Positions 49,620 through 61,019 of a stretch of 64,000 nucleotides of DNA are shown here, one piece after another. Position 1 is the stretch's first letter. Every line of letters starts with the position of its first letter. The position numbers were made by a program, and so were the translations under genes. Below the pieces are notes generated by a model that was given only the letters and a program-made list of their open reading frames with translations, did not search any database and was not told the origin of the DNA. The DNA is from Epiperipatus broadwayi (Eukaryota; Onychophora; Udeonychophora; Euonychophora; Peripatidae), in assembly GCA_028023455.1 (NCBI GenBank), contig JAQFVV010006200.1, positions 8,360,521 through 8,424,520 of the forward strand, given 5' to 3'.

Positions 49620-50329
49620 AAATATATATATAAAGCTTAATATCTATAAAAAGTTATTTACTCGACTAATATCACTATTAATAAACAAATACCATCCATT
49701 TGAATAGATATGTGTAAATCTAAATATATTAAAATCAGCAAGATCTGAGGATATCCTCATAACTTTAATATTATCTCAGGGCACTCTCATAGCACATCAA
49801 CTATATAAATGTGTATCTAATGGATGAATAATTCTTCTAATAGAACTTCTTGTGTATTATATTTAATAAGGCTAGGAAGTTAGTTCTTAATTCTCATGTA
49901 GCATTTTGTTTGGAACAAACAATTATCTCAAGCTTCTTAATGAAATATAATAATTACCACTCTGAAAATTATTATTCTCAATGATTTATTTTTGATATGA
50001 CTAAATAGCAAAGAGATTTTATTGTATCTATTCATATTTCAACAAATTTAGTATTAAAATGATGCAAGTAAATGAATAAAGAAAATATTATTTAAAATAA
50101 AGTGTAATTGTGACCATATTTATTTATAAAATTTGTAGATGACAATAATGATCTACCAATTAATGACAGCTATATAATAAAAAATATATAACAATTAATC
50201 TAATAATAATAAACTATTATAAAAAAATATCAGACAAACTTAATCATAATAACAATAAGTTCTCTGAAAAGATTGTAAATCGTTTCGCATTGCTAAATTT
50301 AATAAATATTTTCTCCTTTCATGTCAAAT
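49620..50329. other. AT-rich non-coding DNA
   Basis: No supported feature was found in this interval. Confidence 0.5.
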
Positions 50330-50400
50330 GCATTGACCGGGAAGAGAACTCGGGCCAGCTGCTTGGAAGGCAGCTATGCTAACCACTAGGCCACCAACGC
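50330..50400 (-). pseudogene. tRNA-Gly(TCC)-like gene, probably a pseudogene or SINE head
   Basis: A 71-nt sequence folds as tRNA: acceptor GCGTTGG pairs with TCAATGC using two G-T pairs, the D-arm region reads GGCCTAGTGGTTAGCA, and the anticodon stem CTGC/GCAG closes the loop CTTCCAA with anticodon TCC (Gly). The T-arm is damaged: stem CCGAG/CCCGG has one mismatch and the loop TTCTCTT lacks the invariant A58, so the B box is weak. GCATTTG occurs on both sides and may be a target duplication. The related copy at 16.6 kb argues for a dispersed tRNA-derived repeat. Confidence 0.75.
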
Positions 50401-51133
50401 TTGACAAATGCTTTCAACTTGATTATAAATATCTACTTCAGTCATAAATATGTTTTATCCAAAATGTGATGTGACAATAGAATACTCCACTGGAGAAAAG
50501 TTGTACAGTGTTTATTTAAAACTTATTTATTAACTACAGATAAAGTACAAAAATGTTTTGTTGCATCTTAAATATGCTAATAATAATAATAACAATCTCT
50601 TCTTATAGGTATCAAACTTATTGTTTAACCCTCTCATGAACGAGTAAGGCATTTACCCAATTCATATTATTATTTTTAAAATATATAACTTTAATGATAA
50701 CTGACCATGGTAGGTGCTCATATTAGGGCTAAACATTAACACAATATCACTAGGAGTCGATCTCTACTAAACAATATTTGTGGTTAGCAATGCTACAAGA
50801 ATAATTCAATATACTATATGCTCTTAATTAACTCATATGAGTATCTCTTGGGCAAAATAAAAGGGATAACCATATAACTGTCTATTTGGAATATTTTTTA
50901 TTATAGAAAATATGGAGTTGATTTAAGAGATCAATAAAACACACGAGAACATGGAATTATCATATTTTACCTTAGCTTAAAGTTTAACACGAATCTCCAA
51001 TGCATAATAGAATTATGAACACACATTTATACCCAATTTCTCTGATAAATACACTGTATTACCAATATCTTCATAAATAGTATTTTCTTCTTGGGAGAAC
51101 TTTTATTAAACCATACCATATTACATAATAATA
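50401..51133. other. AT-rich non-coding DNA
   Basis: No supported feature was found in this interval. Confidence 0.5.
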
Positions 51134-51323
51134 CCATATTAATTTGAATATAATATGCCCCCTCCTTGGCCAATTTAAGACGCTGTAAGATTTTAAGCTT
51201 GGAAAATTGAAAAAAAAAAATTTATAAGTTGATAAAATGTTTGTTTCGAATTTAAAATGCACCCCCATTTTTCTGAGTCCAAAATTTGGATAAAAAATTC
51301 ATCTTATACTCAAAATAATACAG
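51134..51323. mobile_element. 190-bp MITE, second copy of the 35.7-kb family
   Basis: The inverted right end CTGTATTATTTTGAGTATAA pairs with the left end CATATTAATTTGAATATAA. Both ends abut TA (51,132-51,133 and 51,324-51,325). Shared interior blocks with the first copy are AATTTAAGACGC, AATGCACCCCCA and TCCAAAATTTGGATA. Confidence 0.78.
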
Positions 51324-53342
51324 TAATAACTTTAAAATAATTAAACAACTAACTAACTATAGGATATGCATAAAACTGTAATCTAGTCATTAAACAAATG
51401 TCTGAGAAACTTTATCCAGGTGCACTTTAAAAAATTCCAATTGGAAAAAAGATATCATTTGTATCTTATAATGTAATAAAATTCCACTAAGATGAATTTA
51501 ACACACTTAAAACCATATAAAGACATAATTAATTTTAAAGGCTGAGCTTTTACAGCAGAAATTCACTCATATTGATTTTCCAAAAGCTTTCAAGTTACCA
51601 ATTATTTATTGGTATTCTTTCAGGTATTGATATAATCATTAATCCTTTTAAGGGATAGCTTTTGTAAATTGTAATGTCTCTAGGTGTATTTACAAAGATA
51701 AAACTGATGAATACAATAAGTTCATTATCTTTTGGATTACTGTATTCACTGGAATATCAAACAAAATATTGATATATAGATTAAATTAGTTTTAACAGAA
51801 TAACTGAGGCTTTAAGTAGTTTTTTTTCTTTCCACAAAGATAATATACAGAGATTCATTAATCCATTTGTCTCAAATCAATTTTATATTATTCAGCTAGA
51901 GCTCAGGTCGTTTTCACAAATATGAGATCAAGCTATTCATTAATCCATCAACTTGAATTTGTATTGTAAGACTCATTTACTGTTTTAGGTATTTTTCACA
52001 AATATAAAATAATACTTTAATCCACAAATTTCCATCAATTTTATGCTATTCAATAAAAAAATTAGATTAAGCGACAAACGTCTAGCTGGTTTTCTATTCA
52101 GACATGCTGTCAGTTAAGGATGACAAAATGGCTGATTCTAGATTTAAATTCGATCAGTCCTTCAACACACTGTAATTAAAGACTAAAAAAATTGTGACAG
52201 ATGGTTGTATTTATAACTTTCTGCCATGTGATTGGTGACTTCATAGTTTGTTACCCAAAATACATCACTTTTTGAATTTGTATGAGATTATTTTGTTCTC
52301 ATTGTTGGGAAACGGTCGGAAGCAAATGAGACTTGAAAGTTTTAAAAGTTTAAAGTGCCAAATTTGAAACAAAATTATTAAAAATATTATTTTGAATATT
52401 AAAATACTGTATTAATTAGCAATAAAAAAAACATACAATTATTTACTTAAATAAAATGACTTATAATACTAAATATTAAACAGATTTTTATTTATTTTTA
52501 ATTAATAATAAACCCATTTATTTACCATTAAGAATAAACCCATTTAAGCATTTTCCAATCACATCTACTCAAATTTACTAATTTTTTTTTAAAAAAAAAA
52601 CATTAAAAGTTATTCTAAAAAAAAAAAAAATCATTCAAAAGTTACCATCCTTATTGGGTATAATATTGGTTGTCTAACTGTCATAATAAATTACTATTTT
52701 ATTAATAATATTTTTAAATACTTTACTTTATTACAGTTAGTATAGTATCTTTTTATCCTGTATATTTTTCCTTCCAAAATGTTTTTTAGATGTGTTTATT
52801 TTTTCTTAAATATCAACTGTGCGTTAAAAATCGTTACATATTTTTGAGATGTTGTAATTGATAAAATCTATAAGGGAAACATCTTGGATAATTTTAATAA
52901 TCTACTTTAATAGATAGTAGTATACAAGAAAATATGAATGTCACTTCCAATCTTATTATTTAACACAATAACAATAATAAACATCAATATTGGCTTTGCT
53001 TGATATGCCAATAATTTTTTTTTAGAGTTTATAGCTATAGTTATTGATTTAGTCGTTAAAATATTATGTTATAATATATATTCTATATTAACATGTTGGT
53101 AATATGCAATGTCAACCTTTTTTTTTTTTTAAAAAAAAAACACGTTTTAGTATATTCATACTAAAGTTTTGTATATACTGAAAAAGATTATAGTAAAAAG
53201 TTGAAACATTGAGATAATCTTTAATTTTTTTTTGATTCAGTATGCAATAAAAAAACTTTTTGTTACTAATTATGTGAACCATAATCAAGGATTTTGAATC
53301 TTCTTTTCTCTCCACATTACTCCAACAAGCTTTCTTCAGTAC
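51324..53342. other. AT-rich non-coding DNA
   Basis: No gene was recognised. At about 51,840-52,045 there are loosely repeated motifs (TCATTAATCCAT, CACAAATAT) that suggest an eroded tandem repeat. Confidence 0.45.
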
Positions 53343-53675
53343 TAGTCCATTAGACAGGCATGATAATGCTGTTAATATACAAAAACAATCAAATGTAACG
53401 TTTCTGGGTAGTTTTTTTTTTTGGTTTTTTATTTTTTTCAATGTTTTTTTTTTAATACAAAAATAAATACAACTTAGTCTTTTTTAACTACTTTGTTTTT
53501 AAATGGGTACTAGTCCATTAGATAGGCATGCTGCTTGATGGTGTTGTTGCTATGCAAAAACAATCAAATGTAACATTCCCGGGCTGTTTTTTTTTTTTTT
53601 TCAATATGTTTTTTTTTTGTTTTGTTTTTTTAAATACACAAATAAATACGACTTTTTAATTTTTTAACTATTTTA
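53343..53675. repeat. Tandemly duplicated Merlin-type terminal repeat, period about 168 bp
   Basis: Two direct copies start TACTAGTCCATTAGA (about 53,339 and 53,508) and run through GCAAAAACAATCAAATGTAAC or its variant into T-rich sequence and AAATAAATACAACTT. The second copy has CATTCCCGGGC, the same block as in the 1,285-bp element at 1.3 kb. They sit at the 3' side of the transposase pseudogene, where one inverted terminal repeat is expected. Confidence 0.8.
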
Positions 53676-54009
53676 TTTTTAAATAAAAATAAATCAAAAT
53701 TATTACTTTTTATAACTATTTTGTTTTTATTAATAACAACAAATTAAAAAAAACAAACTAAAACATAAGACAAAATAAAGACTTCTGAATCTTTGCTTTC
53801 ATTTTTTTCTTAATAAAGTTGAAATTAAGAACAAAGTAACAATTCATTTAAATTCTATTTAAACACAACTCCACCACCCTTCCACCCCTAAACAGATTCA
53901 TACAAAAACAACAAAACATAATTTTTACTTTTTAAACGATATATTTTTTATATTAAAACCAACAAATTAAAAAAATATTTAAAAATTTTTTTTCAGTTTT
54001 TAAACTCTG

Positions 54010-54880
54010 ATTTACATTTAAAATAAAAAATAAATACAAATTGCTACTGTGGATTTTGATGTGTCACAGACATTAACCAAGAAGAGATCTTCATCCTTGT
54101 GCAGATGGTACCACATAAATTCTGCCAGGTAGTTGTCCAAAAATTTCCTGGAAGTTTCGTGTTGTTTGCAGTTTCTCCACTTTAGCAGGCGCCAAAGACA
54201 CAATGTTTTGTGTGTGAGCGTCTGTGGTAGGGTCCACAATGTTATAGCTGTGGTTGACTGTCAGATGGTGGAATCCTGCGGCCTCAAGATGAACAGTCTT
54301 GTAGCCCCTCCAACAGTCTGAAAAGATGATCGATCTGAACTTGATGTGGTCTTTCAGGGTCTAAAAAAGGGTAGACGCAGAGCAACAAGGAACAAAAACA
54401 TTCGTTGGTCTCGCAGCACATACCCCCAAAAATCCACTGTTGAGAAAGTAGCCTTCCCTGGTGGTTTTTTCTCAGGCTAAACAGTCTCATCAACATCAAC
54501 TATTAAACCAGGCCCGCTGATTTGATGACAGGGTCAGGATGCCAGGCTCTCGTGGCATGGCTCTTGTTCCACTGCAACATGGCATTCTTTCAGATGTCTA
54601 GCACTGTCCGGATGCCTTCGACTGTGAGCTATTCACGGTTCCAGTAATAGATGAGATGTATCACTTTCAAAAACGGTATTCTGGAGCCGTCAAACAAAGT
54701 CAACTTTCTAATCGAATAGTTTCGATTGCATGCGTGTGTCACATTTCGGAACTGACTTGTTGTTTTGCTGATGGAAATCTTCATGGCTCCTCTGCACTCA
54801 CAGGTCTTTGCAACTGGAAGCACCTTCTTCCCCTGCAAAAACGCCACAGCATCAGCTTCTGTTGTCGGTAACTACGAGAA
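54010..54880 (-). pseudogene. Merlin (ISXO2/IS1595-like) transposase, frameshifted
   Basis: This would be a DDE-type transposase that cuts and pastes Merlin elements in the nucleus. Minus-strand frames carry the family's blocks in order: SIRKLTLFDGSRIPFLKVIH and LIYYWNREQLTVEGIR (N-terminal region, 54,640-54,720), DVDET with the first catalytic Asp near 54,490, RKNHQGRLLSQQWIFGG (54,425-54,475), IIFSDCWRGYKTV with the second Asp near 54,290-54,330, VDPTTDAHTQNI (54,205-54,240), and FMWYHLHKDED near the C-terminus (54,090-54,120). About 290 codons in all, close to full length. At least three frame changes and several stops make it inactive. The duplicated terminal repeat at 53.3-53.7 kb lies at its 3' side; the matching 5' end was not found. 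Family call is firm from motif order. Confidence 0.85.
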
Positions 54881-54899
54881 TCTCACCAGCTGTTGGTCA

Positions 54900-56729
54900 T
54901 TTCAACCATTTCCTCTATATAAAAAATCAAAATAAAATATCCATTATATATTAACAATTATAATAATAATAAATAAAACCATAAAGTATTACTGATAAAT
55001 TTTCATAATAATAATTATAAATTTAAAACATTTAACAGTTGAAAAATGTTCGAAAATGAACTGAAAGTACCTTTGTATTTTCAAAATTATTATTAGGAAT
55101 ATTATCAGTTAATATTTTATTCTTTTATTATATGTGCATATAACAGGAAACAGAGAATATATTATAAAAAGATTAGAAATCTGTTTCAAAGACTGAATTT
55201 TATTTCTAATCCAATATAAACAGTATGATCAATTTTTCCATTAAACAAAAAAATATTTTGTAATTCGAATATAATTTTTTGTAACAATAGTATCACTCCT
55301 ATATTATGCCATTCATGAGTAATCTTGGATTAACTTAAATTGCTTTTCTAATCTATCTAATGTTAAATCTAAAATAATTTCTAGAAATAACTTCTTTGGA
55401 AACTTGTCTGGCACTACTTGGTTTGCCCACATTAAACTTTACAATATTCAATTCAATACTACCATGCAAAAATTACTAACTCACTTAAGACATTCTTTTT
55501 TTTGCAATAGCTTCTTGTTCTTGCATATAATTCAACATCAGATATCAAAAGTAAGTTATCTCACAGAAAATGTATAAAAAAAGCTGCTAACTAGATTAGA
55601 CTTACTTTTAACTCAAGAGATAGTTTCAAGATCTAAGATATGCCTCAAATCAAGATCCTCTTTTCAGATTTTTAAACAAAACTCTTTACAAACCGAATTT
55701 TGGCATAAAAATGCATTTTTTTAAGAGATTCCCAAAAATTTATTTTCCCAGATTCAATAATAAAACCAGCTGGATTTGATCTCTTAGGTGGTATAGGACT
55801 CCCATTAACAGTTTCAGGAAAATCTATGAGTAATTGTACTCATATGCTTCGTAAATGGAATTTAATAGTCAAAAATTTATATAAATGAGATCAAACACAA
55901 ATCATGACCTGTATAGTTGAAGACTATCAGTAATGAATTATCTCCTAGTTGGAATCTGCAGGTTACTTTATGCTATTTTAAAAATTAAGTATATTCCAAA
56001 ATTATTTTTTTCATATTTTTTTAAATTTAGCTCCGTTATAAATAAATAAAATTCTAACATGTTTTTATTTTTTTAAAACTTGTTTTTACTTTAATTAAAT
56101 TTCCTTAAAAAATATAAAATATCACCAGCATTGAGGCATAATTCATCTGAAATATAAAATAAAAACAAAATATACAAACAAATCAAAAAATATCATTAAC
56201 ACATGTATATAAAATGCAATAAACATAAACAATATTATATATATATTTTTTCTTTTTCGTAGTATTAATAATTTCATTCTCTACATAAAAAATAATGATT
56301 TTTTGTATTGGTATATTTTGATTTGTTTATTTTTATTTCTGCGGAATTATGGTTTGACAAAGATTATATAAAATAACAAAATATTGGTGATAAATACATA
56401 TTTTTTACAGTTTAGTTCAGTAAAAAAAAAACGCATGTTGGGATTTTATAAATTTAGTAGTTAAGCTATTTTTTTAAAAAATCTTACACTAAATAAATAA
56501 AGGACATCCAAAATAAAATCCAATCACCATTTTCTTTAAAAATCATTTACTGATTAATAAATCAAAAGATAATCAATGTTATGAAAGTTTAGTACAACTG
56601 GATTCTAAAATATCTGAAATAAATAAAATAAAATTTTAGGATATTGTATATTACCAAAATATAAAAAAAAAATAATGTAACAAAAATCAGTTTTTTAAAC
56701 AAATAAAAAGTATAAGCTATTCCTCTGTT
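54900..56729. other. AT-rich non-coding DNA
   Basis: No feature is secure. A minus-strand stretch near 55,740-55,830 reads as a short open frame without a recognised domain. The missing right end of the Merlin element was sought here and not found. Confidence 0.45.
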
Positions 56730-56990
56730 TGTATTTTTATACTGGACTATTTCCATTATCTAATATGTGTGTTGAATGTCTTTAGAAAGAAGAGGGGAGA
56801 ATAATACCTCTTGAAACGTTGTGCTAATACTAACCTGTTTATATTACTAACAGTTAGTGCATATACTAACCTGTTTGCTGTGATATTACTAACAGTTGAA
56901 TGTATTTGGAATATTTAAATAAAATTGAATTTTTCTAAAGACATTCAATACATATATTAGATGATGGAAATAATCCAATATAAAAATACA
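56730..56990. mobile_element. 261-bp MITE with 60-bp terminal inverted repeats
   Basis: The left end TGTATTTTTATACTGGACTA pairs with the inverted right end TGTATTTTTATATTGGATTA; the pairing continues to GAATGTCTTTAGAAA on both sides. The interior holds a tandem duplication of an ATACTAACCTGTTT...ATTACTAACAGTT unit at about 56,826-56,900. No target duplication was identified with confidence. Confidence 0.82.
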
Positions 56991-57029
56991 ACTAGAACAC
57001 CATCATCACAAACCTTCAGGAAAACACTA

Positions 57030-57634
57030 TTCCTCTGTTTGTTTTGTGTGGTTTTTTTTAACAATACTCAATTGCCCTCTTATATATCGTTCATATATGC
57101 CTGGGGTGCACTTTGTTAGTTTTTAGATTTTTTCCCTTAATTTTCTCTAATTGCTGTTGCATCTTAATTTTACTTCCGCAGTCCTTTGGGTCACCACATG
57201 GGTTACCTGATCTGTTTCTATTCTTTATTTCCCACCTTAAAATATGTGTAGCCATTCAAATGTGCTAAATTGTAACTCATTCATCAGATTGTTTCACTAG
57301 ATTAGGAAATAAGACACATAACTTTAGTAATGGCTTGTTACCATTACCTGGCCTATCTCCCATTGTATAGAATACATTCCACTCCTATTAATTAATTGAT
57401 CACGCTCTTTTCTTTAAAAATATTTTCTTTTAAAATTTATTTAAAATGTGGCGTGATTTAAAATAACTTTTAACTTTAAAGATTTCTAAATTGTACATAC
57501 CGTGTGTGTGAATATATGAAATATATGACATATGCTGGGAAAGTTTTAGATTTGAACAAACATGAAGCAAGCATAACTGCATGCAAATATGCACCGATTC
57601 AATATCAAGAAACTTTATAAGACAATTAAACATA
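57030..57634 (+). repeat. 600-bp direct repeat, copy 1
   Basis: Runs from CCTCTGTTTGTTTTG to AGACAATTAAACA and is closely matched at 63,243-63,858 with scattered substitutions and small indels. No conserved frame. The distance and direct orientation could suggest LTRs, but the enclosed retroelement has its own LTR-like and primer-binding sequence at 60.7-61.0 kb, so a dispersed repeat or a segmental duplication is as likely. Confidence 0.88.
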
Positions 57635-58390
57635 TGGTTGCGCTTCTGTTTGGTTTTGTTCATTCTCAGCCATTTCCTCTATTATTACAGGGCTTGCATC
57701 TTGATTTTTATAGTATTATTGCATTTCTTTGTGGTTTTGACATTTACCATAAGTATATCTGCCATTATGGGATTCAAATCTTGATTATTAGGGTATGATT
57801 GCATTTCTCTATCCAGATTCATTGTATTCTCTCTTAGGTGCATCTTATTTCTAATAGAATTTGCTCGATGGTCTCCATCATCTCTTCCAACTTCCATACC
57901 CTTTCCTCGATAACTTTGTTTTTCTGTTCCTTCTTTTTATTGTCGTGTTCAACTTTCCCCATTGTCGCTGGTAGCTCTGCTGTGAACATATCGAAATCTT
58001 GACTATCAGCATATGGTTGTGCTTCTTCTTGGTCCTCATCATCGGTGACGGTTTCTAGATACTGAGGTGATACATGAAGGTTCACAATCCTTGGTAATTG
58101 CTCCTGGGATATGGGGCACACTGGACATACCCTCTATCTGGGGTATACTCCACCATTCACAGATTTTTCTTGTTCAATCACTCCCATGCAGATCCTGAAG
58201 GTTCATGGTGTCTGATAAAAACACATCCACCAATATCTGGCTGCTCCTTCTAAATGGCATTTGGTATAAGTGGTACTTGGTGCTCCTTGCTTAATTTATA
58301 TCTACAAAATGTCTCTTATAGACTTTCTAAATGTTTCTCAGGGTTCTCCCCGGGGTCCCCTCTAAAAAGTACTATCTGTGGGCCTTGCCA
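57635..58390 (-). pseudogene. gag-like module 2 and acidic coiled-coil tail of an LTR retroelement
   Basis: On the minus strand, FRGDPGENPEKHLESL (about 58,325-58,372) and, in another frame, LEGAARYWWMCF (58,218-58,257) match the pattern of retrotransposon gag domains. They are followed by an acidic, Glu/Lys-rich 95-codon frame from 58,121 with EERVWKLEEMMETIEQILLE. Imperfect repetition of an AQPY-like block follows toward 57,640. It lies downstream of gag-like module 1 once the foldback insertion at 58.4-59.9 kb is discounted. Inactive, with stops and frameshifts. No protease or reverse transcriptase was found. Confidence 0.62.
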
Positions 58391-58428
58391 TCGAGGGACC
58401 CAAAATGTCATTAATAATAGCTCTTCGT

Positions 58429-59878
58429 ACTGTTCAAATAAACATTTATTTTTAGTGCTGTTTCTAATTGTAATAAATTTAATCAGCCATTTAAGCTATT
58501 TACGCTCCTTCACGAGTGTTGAATAATAAATGAGTACTTCCACTTACAACACAAGATATAGTTAAATATCAGCCTTTCACGCTAATTGTGCATACGCTTT
58601 GTGAGTGTTAATAATAAATGAATACTTTCTCACCAATACAAGATATAGTATTTATGCAGGAATAAAAGAAATCCTCTTATTCCTATGACTCAAATGCTTA
58701 TATATGAGCAAATCCGAAGTACTGGCAAAGAAAGCGTGACGATGGAACAATCACTTTAAATTACTATATATAATGTCTGAATACGCTATATAAAATAAAT
58801 GCTTATTAACACAAGATATAGTATTTAGGAAAGAATAAAATGAATCCACTTATTCAATCCAACCCAAATGCTTATATATGGGCAAATCTTAAGTACTGTA
58901 AGTGAAAGTGTGAGGATTGACTACTCACTTTAAACCACTGTTTACGATATCTGATTGAATGACGTCGACGAAATTATCTAGAATTTACTAGACGTCACTC
59001 ACAAATGAAACTTTAAACATATGTAAATAAACATTTATTTTTAGCGCTGTTTCTAATTGTAATAAATTTAATCAGCCATTTAAGCTATTGTGCGCTCCTT
59101 CATGAGTGTTAAATAATAAATGAGTACTTCCACTTACAACACAAGATATAGTATTTAGGAAAGAATAAAATGAATCCACTTATTCAATCCAACCCAAATG
59201 CTTATATATGGGCAAATCTTAAGTACTGTAAGTGAAAGTGTGAGGATCGACTACTCACTTTAAACCACTGTTTACGATATCTGACTGAATGACGTCGACA
59301 AACTTATGTTTAAAGTTTCATTTGTGAGTGACGTCTAATAAATTCTAGATAATTTCGACGTCATTCAGTCAGATATCGTAAACAGTGGTTTAAAGTGAGT
59401 AGTCGATCCTCACACTTTCACTTACAGTACTTAAGATTTGCCCATATATAAGCATTTGGATTGGATTGAATAAGTGGATTCATTTTATTCTTTCCTACAT
59501 ACTATATCTTGTGTTGTAAGTGGAAGTACTCGTTTATTATTTAACACTCGTGAAGGAGCGCACAATAGCTTAAATGGCTGATTAAATTTATTACAATTAG
59601 AAACAGCGCTAAAAATAAATGTTTATTTACAGATAATTTTGTCGACGTCATTCAGTCAGATATCGTAAACAGTGGTTTAAAGTGAGTAGTCGATCCTCAC
59701 ACTTTCACTTACAGTACTTAAAAATTATTTGCCCATATATAAGCATTTGGGTTGGATTGAATAAGTGGATTCATTTTATTCTTTCCTAAATACTATATTT
59801 TGTGTTGTAAGTGGAAGTACTCATTTATTATTTAACACTTGTGAAGGAGCGCACAATAGCTTAAATGACTGTTCAAAT
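58429..59878. mobile_element. 1.4-kb foldback element inserted in the gag-like region
   Basis: Built from about four copies of a roughly 280-330-bp unit carrying CAGCCATTTAAGCTATT, GAGTACTTCCACTTACAACA and ACCACTGTTTACGATATCTG: two in plus orientation (about 58,433-58,965, enlarged and diverged, and 59,028-59,303) and two inverted (59,345-59,632 and 59,636-59,867). The centre near 59,300-59,360 contains GACGTCGAC palindromic blocks. The flanks share the 11-bp direct repeat ACTGTTCAAAT (58,429-58,439 and 59,868-59,878). No coding sequence. Long composite inverted repeats and a 9-11-bp duplication resemble foldback or Mutator-type elements (inference). Confidence 0.85.
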
Positions 59879-59879
59879 G

Positions 59880-60130
59880 TCTGTGGTTGGTGTACAATAA
59901 ATTACCACAAATCTTCTGCTGTGCCTCTCAAATAACTTACAGCGATTGCCACTTTCCATTTCTCCATTACTTTCTACCATGCGAACATCTCTTTCAAACT
60001 TTCTAAATATGGTATCAGGTTTTCTCCTCTGAATTTTGCTATTCTCAGAAGTTGATTGACTTCCCAGTCTTCTTCAGTTGCTGTCCTCCCTTGGTGACAT
60101 TATGTTAACAAACCAATAGATTTTTTTGAA
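59880..60130 (-). pseudogene. gag-like module 1 of an LTR retroelement
   Basis: The minus strand reads KFRGENLIPYLESLKEMF (59,986-60,037) and SYLRGTAEDLW (59,904-59,936), the classic spacing of the retrotransposon gag domain in Ty3/Gypsy-type elements; the capsid-like product would package element RNA. One stop lies inside the module. It ends at TFEQ beside the foldback insertion, and the frame seems to continue on the far side. The upstream LTR and primer-binding candidates fit its orientation. Confidence 0.68.
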
Positions 60131-60727
60131 ATGGTCTGCTCCCTTTGGCCATTCTCCAAGGCGTCATGTTCCATCTTTGTACTGTAATTATTCTGAAAAA
60201 AAAATCATCCCTATCTTTTTATTATTGTCTTATGTCTGCTATCTCTTATGTTTGTACATAATCTTCCTCTGTGTGGGTGCTGGTATGACCACTCATCCCA
60301 TCTGTAAAAGACAACAATGATGATTATTTACAATATTATTTCCACTTGTGCTCTATTTCCACACATATGCAGTCTTAACTTGCTATCTAATCCTTACATT
60401 CTTATTGCACATTGGAACCAAAAAAAAAAAAAAAATTTGAGAATTCACTCAAGGCTTTGATTTAAACACTTTTCAGGTTTTAATAGTAATTATTTTAACA
60501 AGTTTTTAGAAATTTTTATGCCTATCACCCAAAAAAATTTTCCCCACCCTGATGTGCTAAAGTCAGACATACATAAATACAGAACAATATCATGTTACTG
60601 TACCACACAATGTACGTAAAAAAAAAAAACGATTACAGGTATTACACAAAAACAAAATTTTCCTTTCTGGATCTCTTCCTGATTGACCTTTGACTCTCAT
60701 CCAGATCACCTGAAGGGTAGTTTAAGG
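60131..60727. other. Leader between primer-binding site and gag-like module
   Basis: Non-coding, with A-rich runs at about 60,420 and 60,620. It corresponds to the 5' untranslated region of the minus-strand retroelement if the LTR call is right. Confidence 0.4.
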
Positions 60728-60745
60728 CCTCATGTTGGTGCACCA
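60728..60745 (-). promoter_or_regulatory. Candidate retroelement primer-binding site
   Basis: The minus strand reads TGGTGCACCAACATGAGG directly after a CAACA LTR-type end. Primer-binding sites start TGG because they pair with the CCA end of a tRNA. Which tRNA would pair was not determined. Confidence 0.5.
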
Positions 60746-61019
60746 TGTTGTATAAAAAAAACCTCCTGTAAGGGTCAAGATTGTATAATCAGTCAACAAG
60801 ACCGAAAGGCCAAGCAGGGACTTTTAAACAGCAGATACAGGATTACCTCCATGCCCCTACCTTAAACTCCTACATGGGCTTCCTAGTCTCAACCACCTAA
60901 TTAACATCCCTGACATCACACAGCTTCCTTTCTTCATACAGCGAGACATAGCTCAGAGTTCAAACATGAACTCTCTCTCTCTCAGGGTTCTAACAGCTCA
61001 GGGCTGGCACCTTAGTACA
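60746..61019 (-). repeat. Candidate 5' LTR of the gag-bearing element
   Basis: On the minus strand the segment begins TGTACTAAGGTGCC and ends TATACAACA just before the primer-binding candidate, giving TG...CA ends and about 274 bp. It is markedly less AT-rich than its surroundings. No second copy was found in the window, so the 3' LTR is lost or outside, and the upstream boundary is uncertain. Confidence 0.5.

Noticed and set aside
50330-50400. Functional tRNA-Gly gene
   Set aside because: The T-loop lacks the invariant A58 and the T-stem is mismatched, and a more damaged relative exists in the window.
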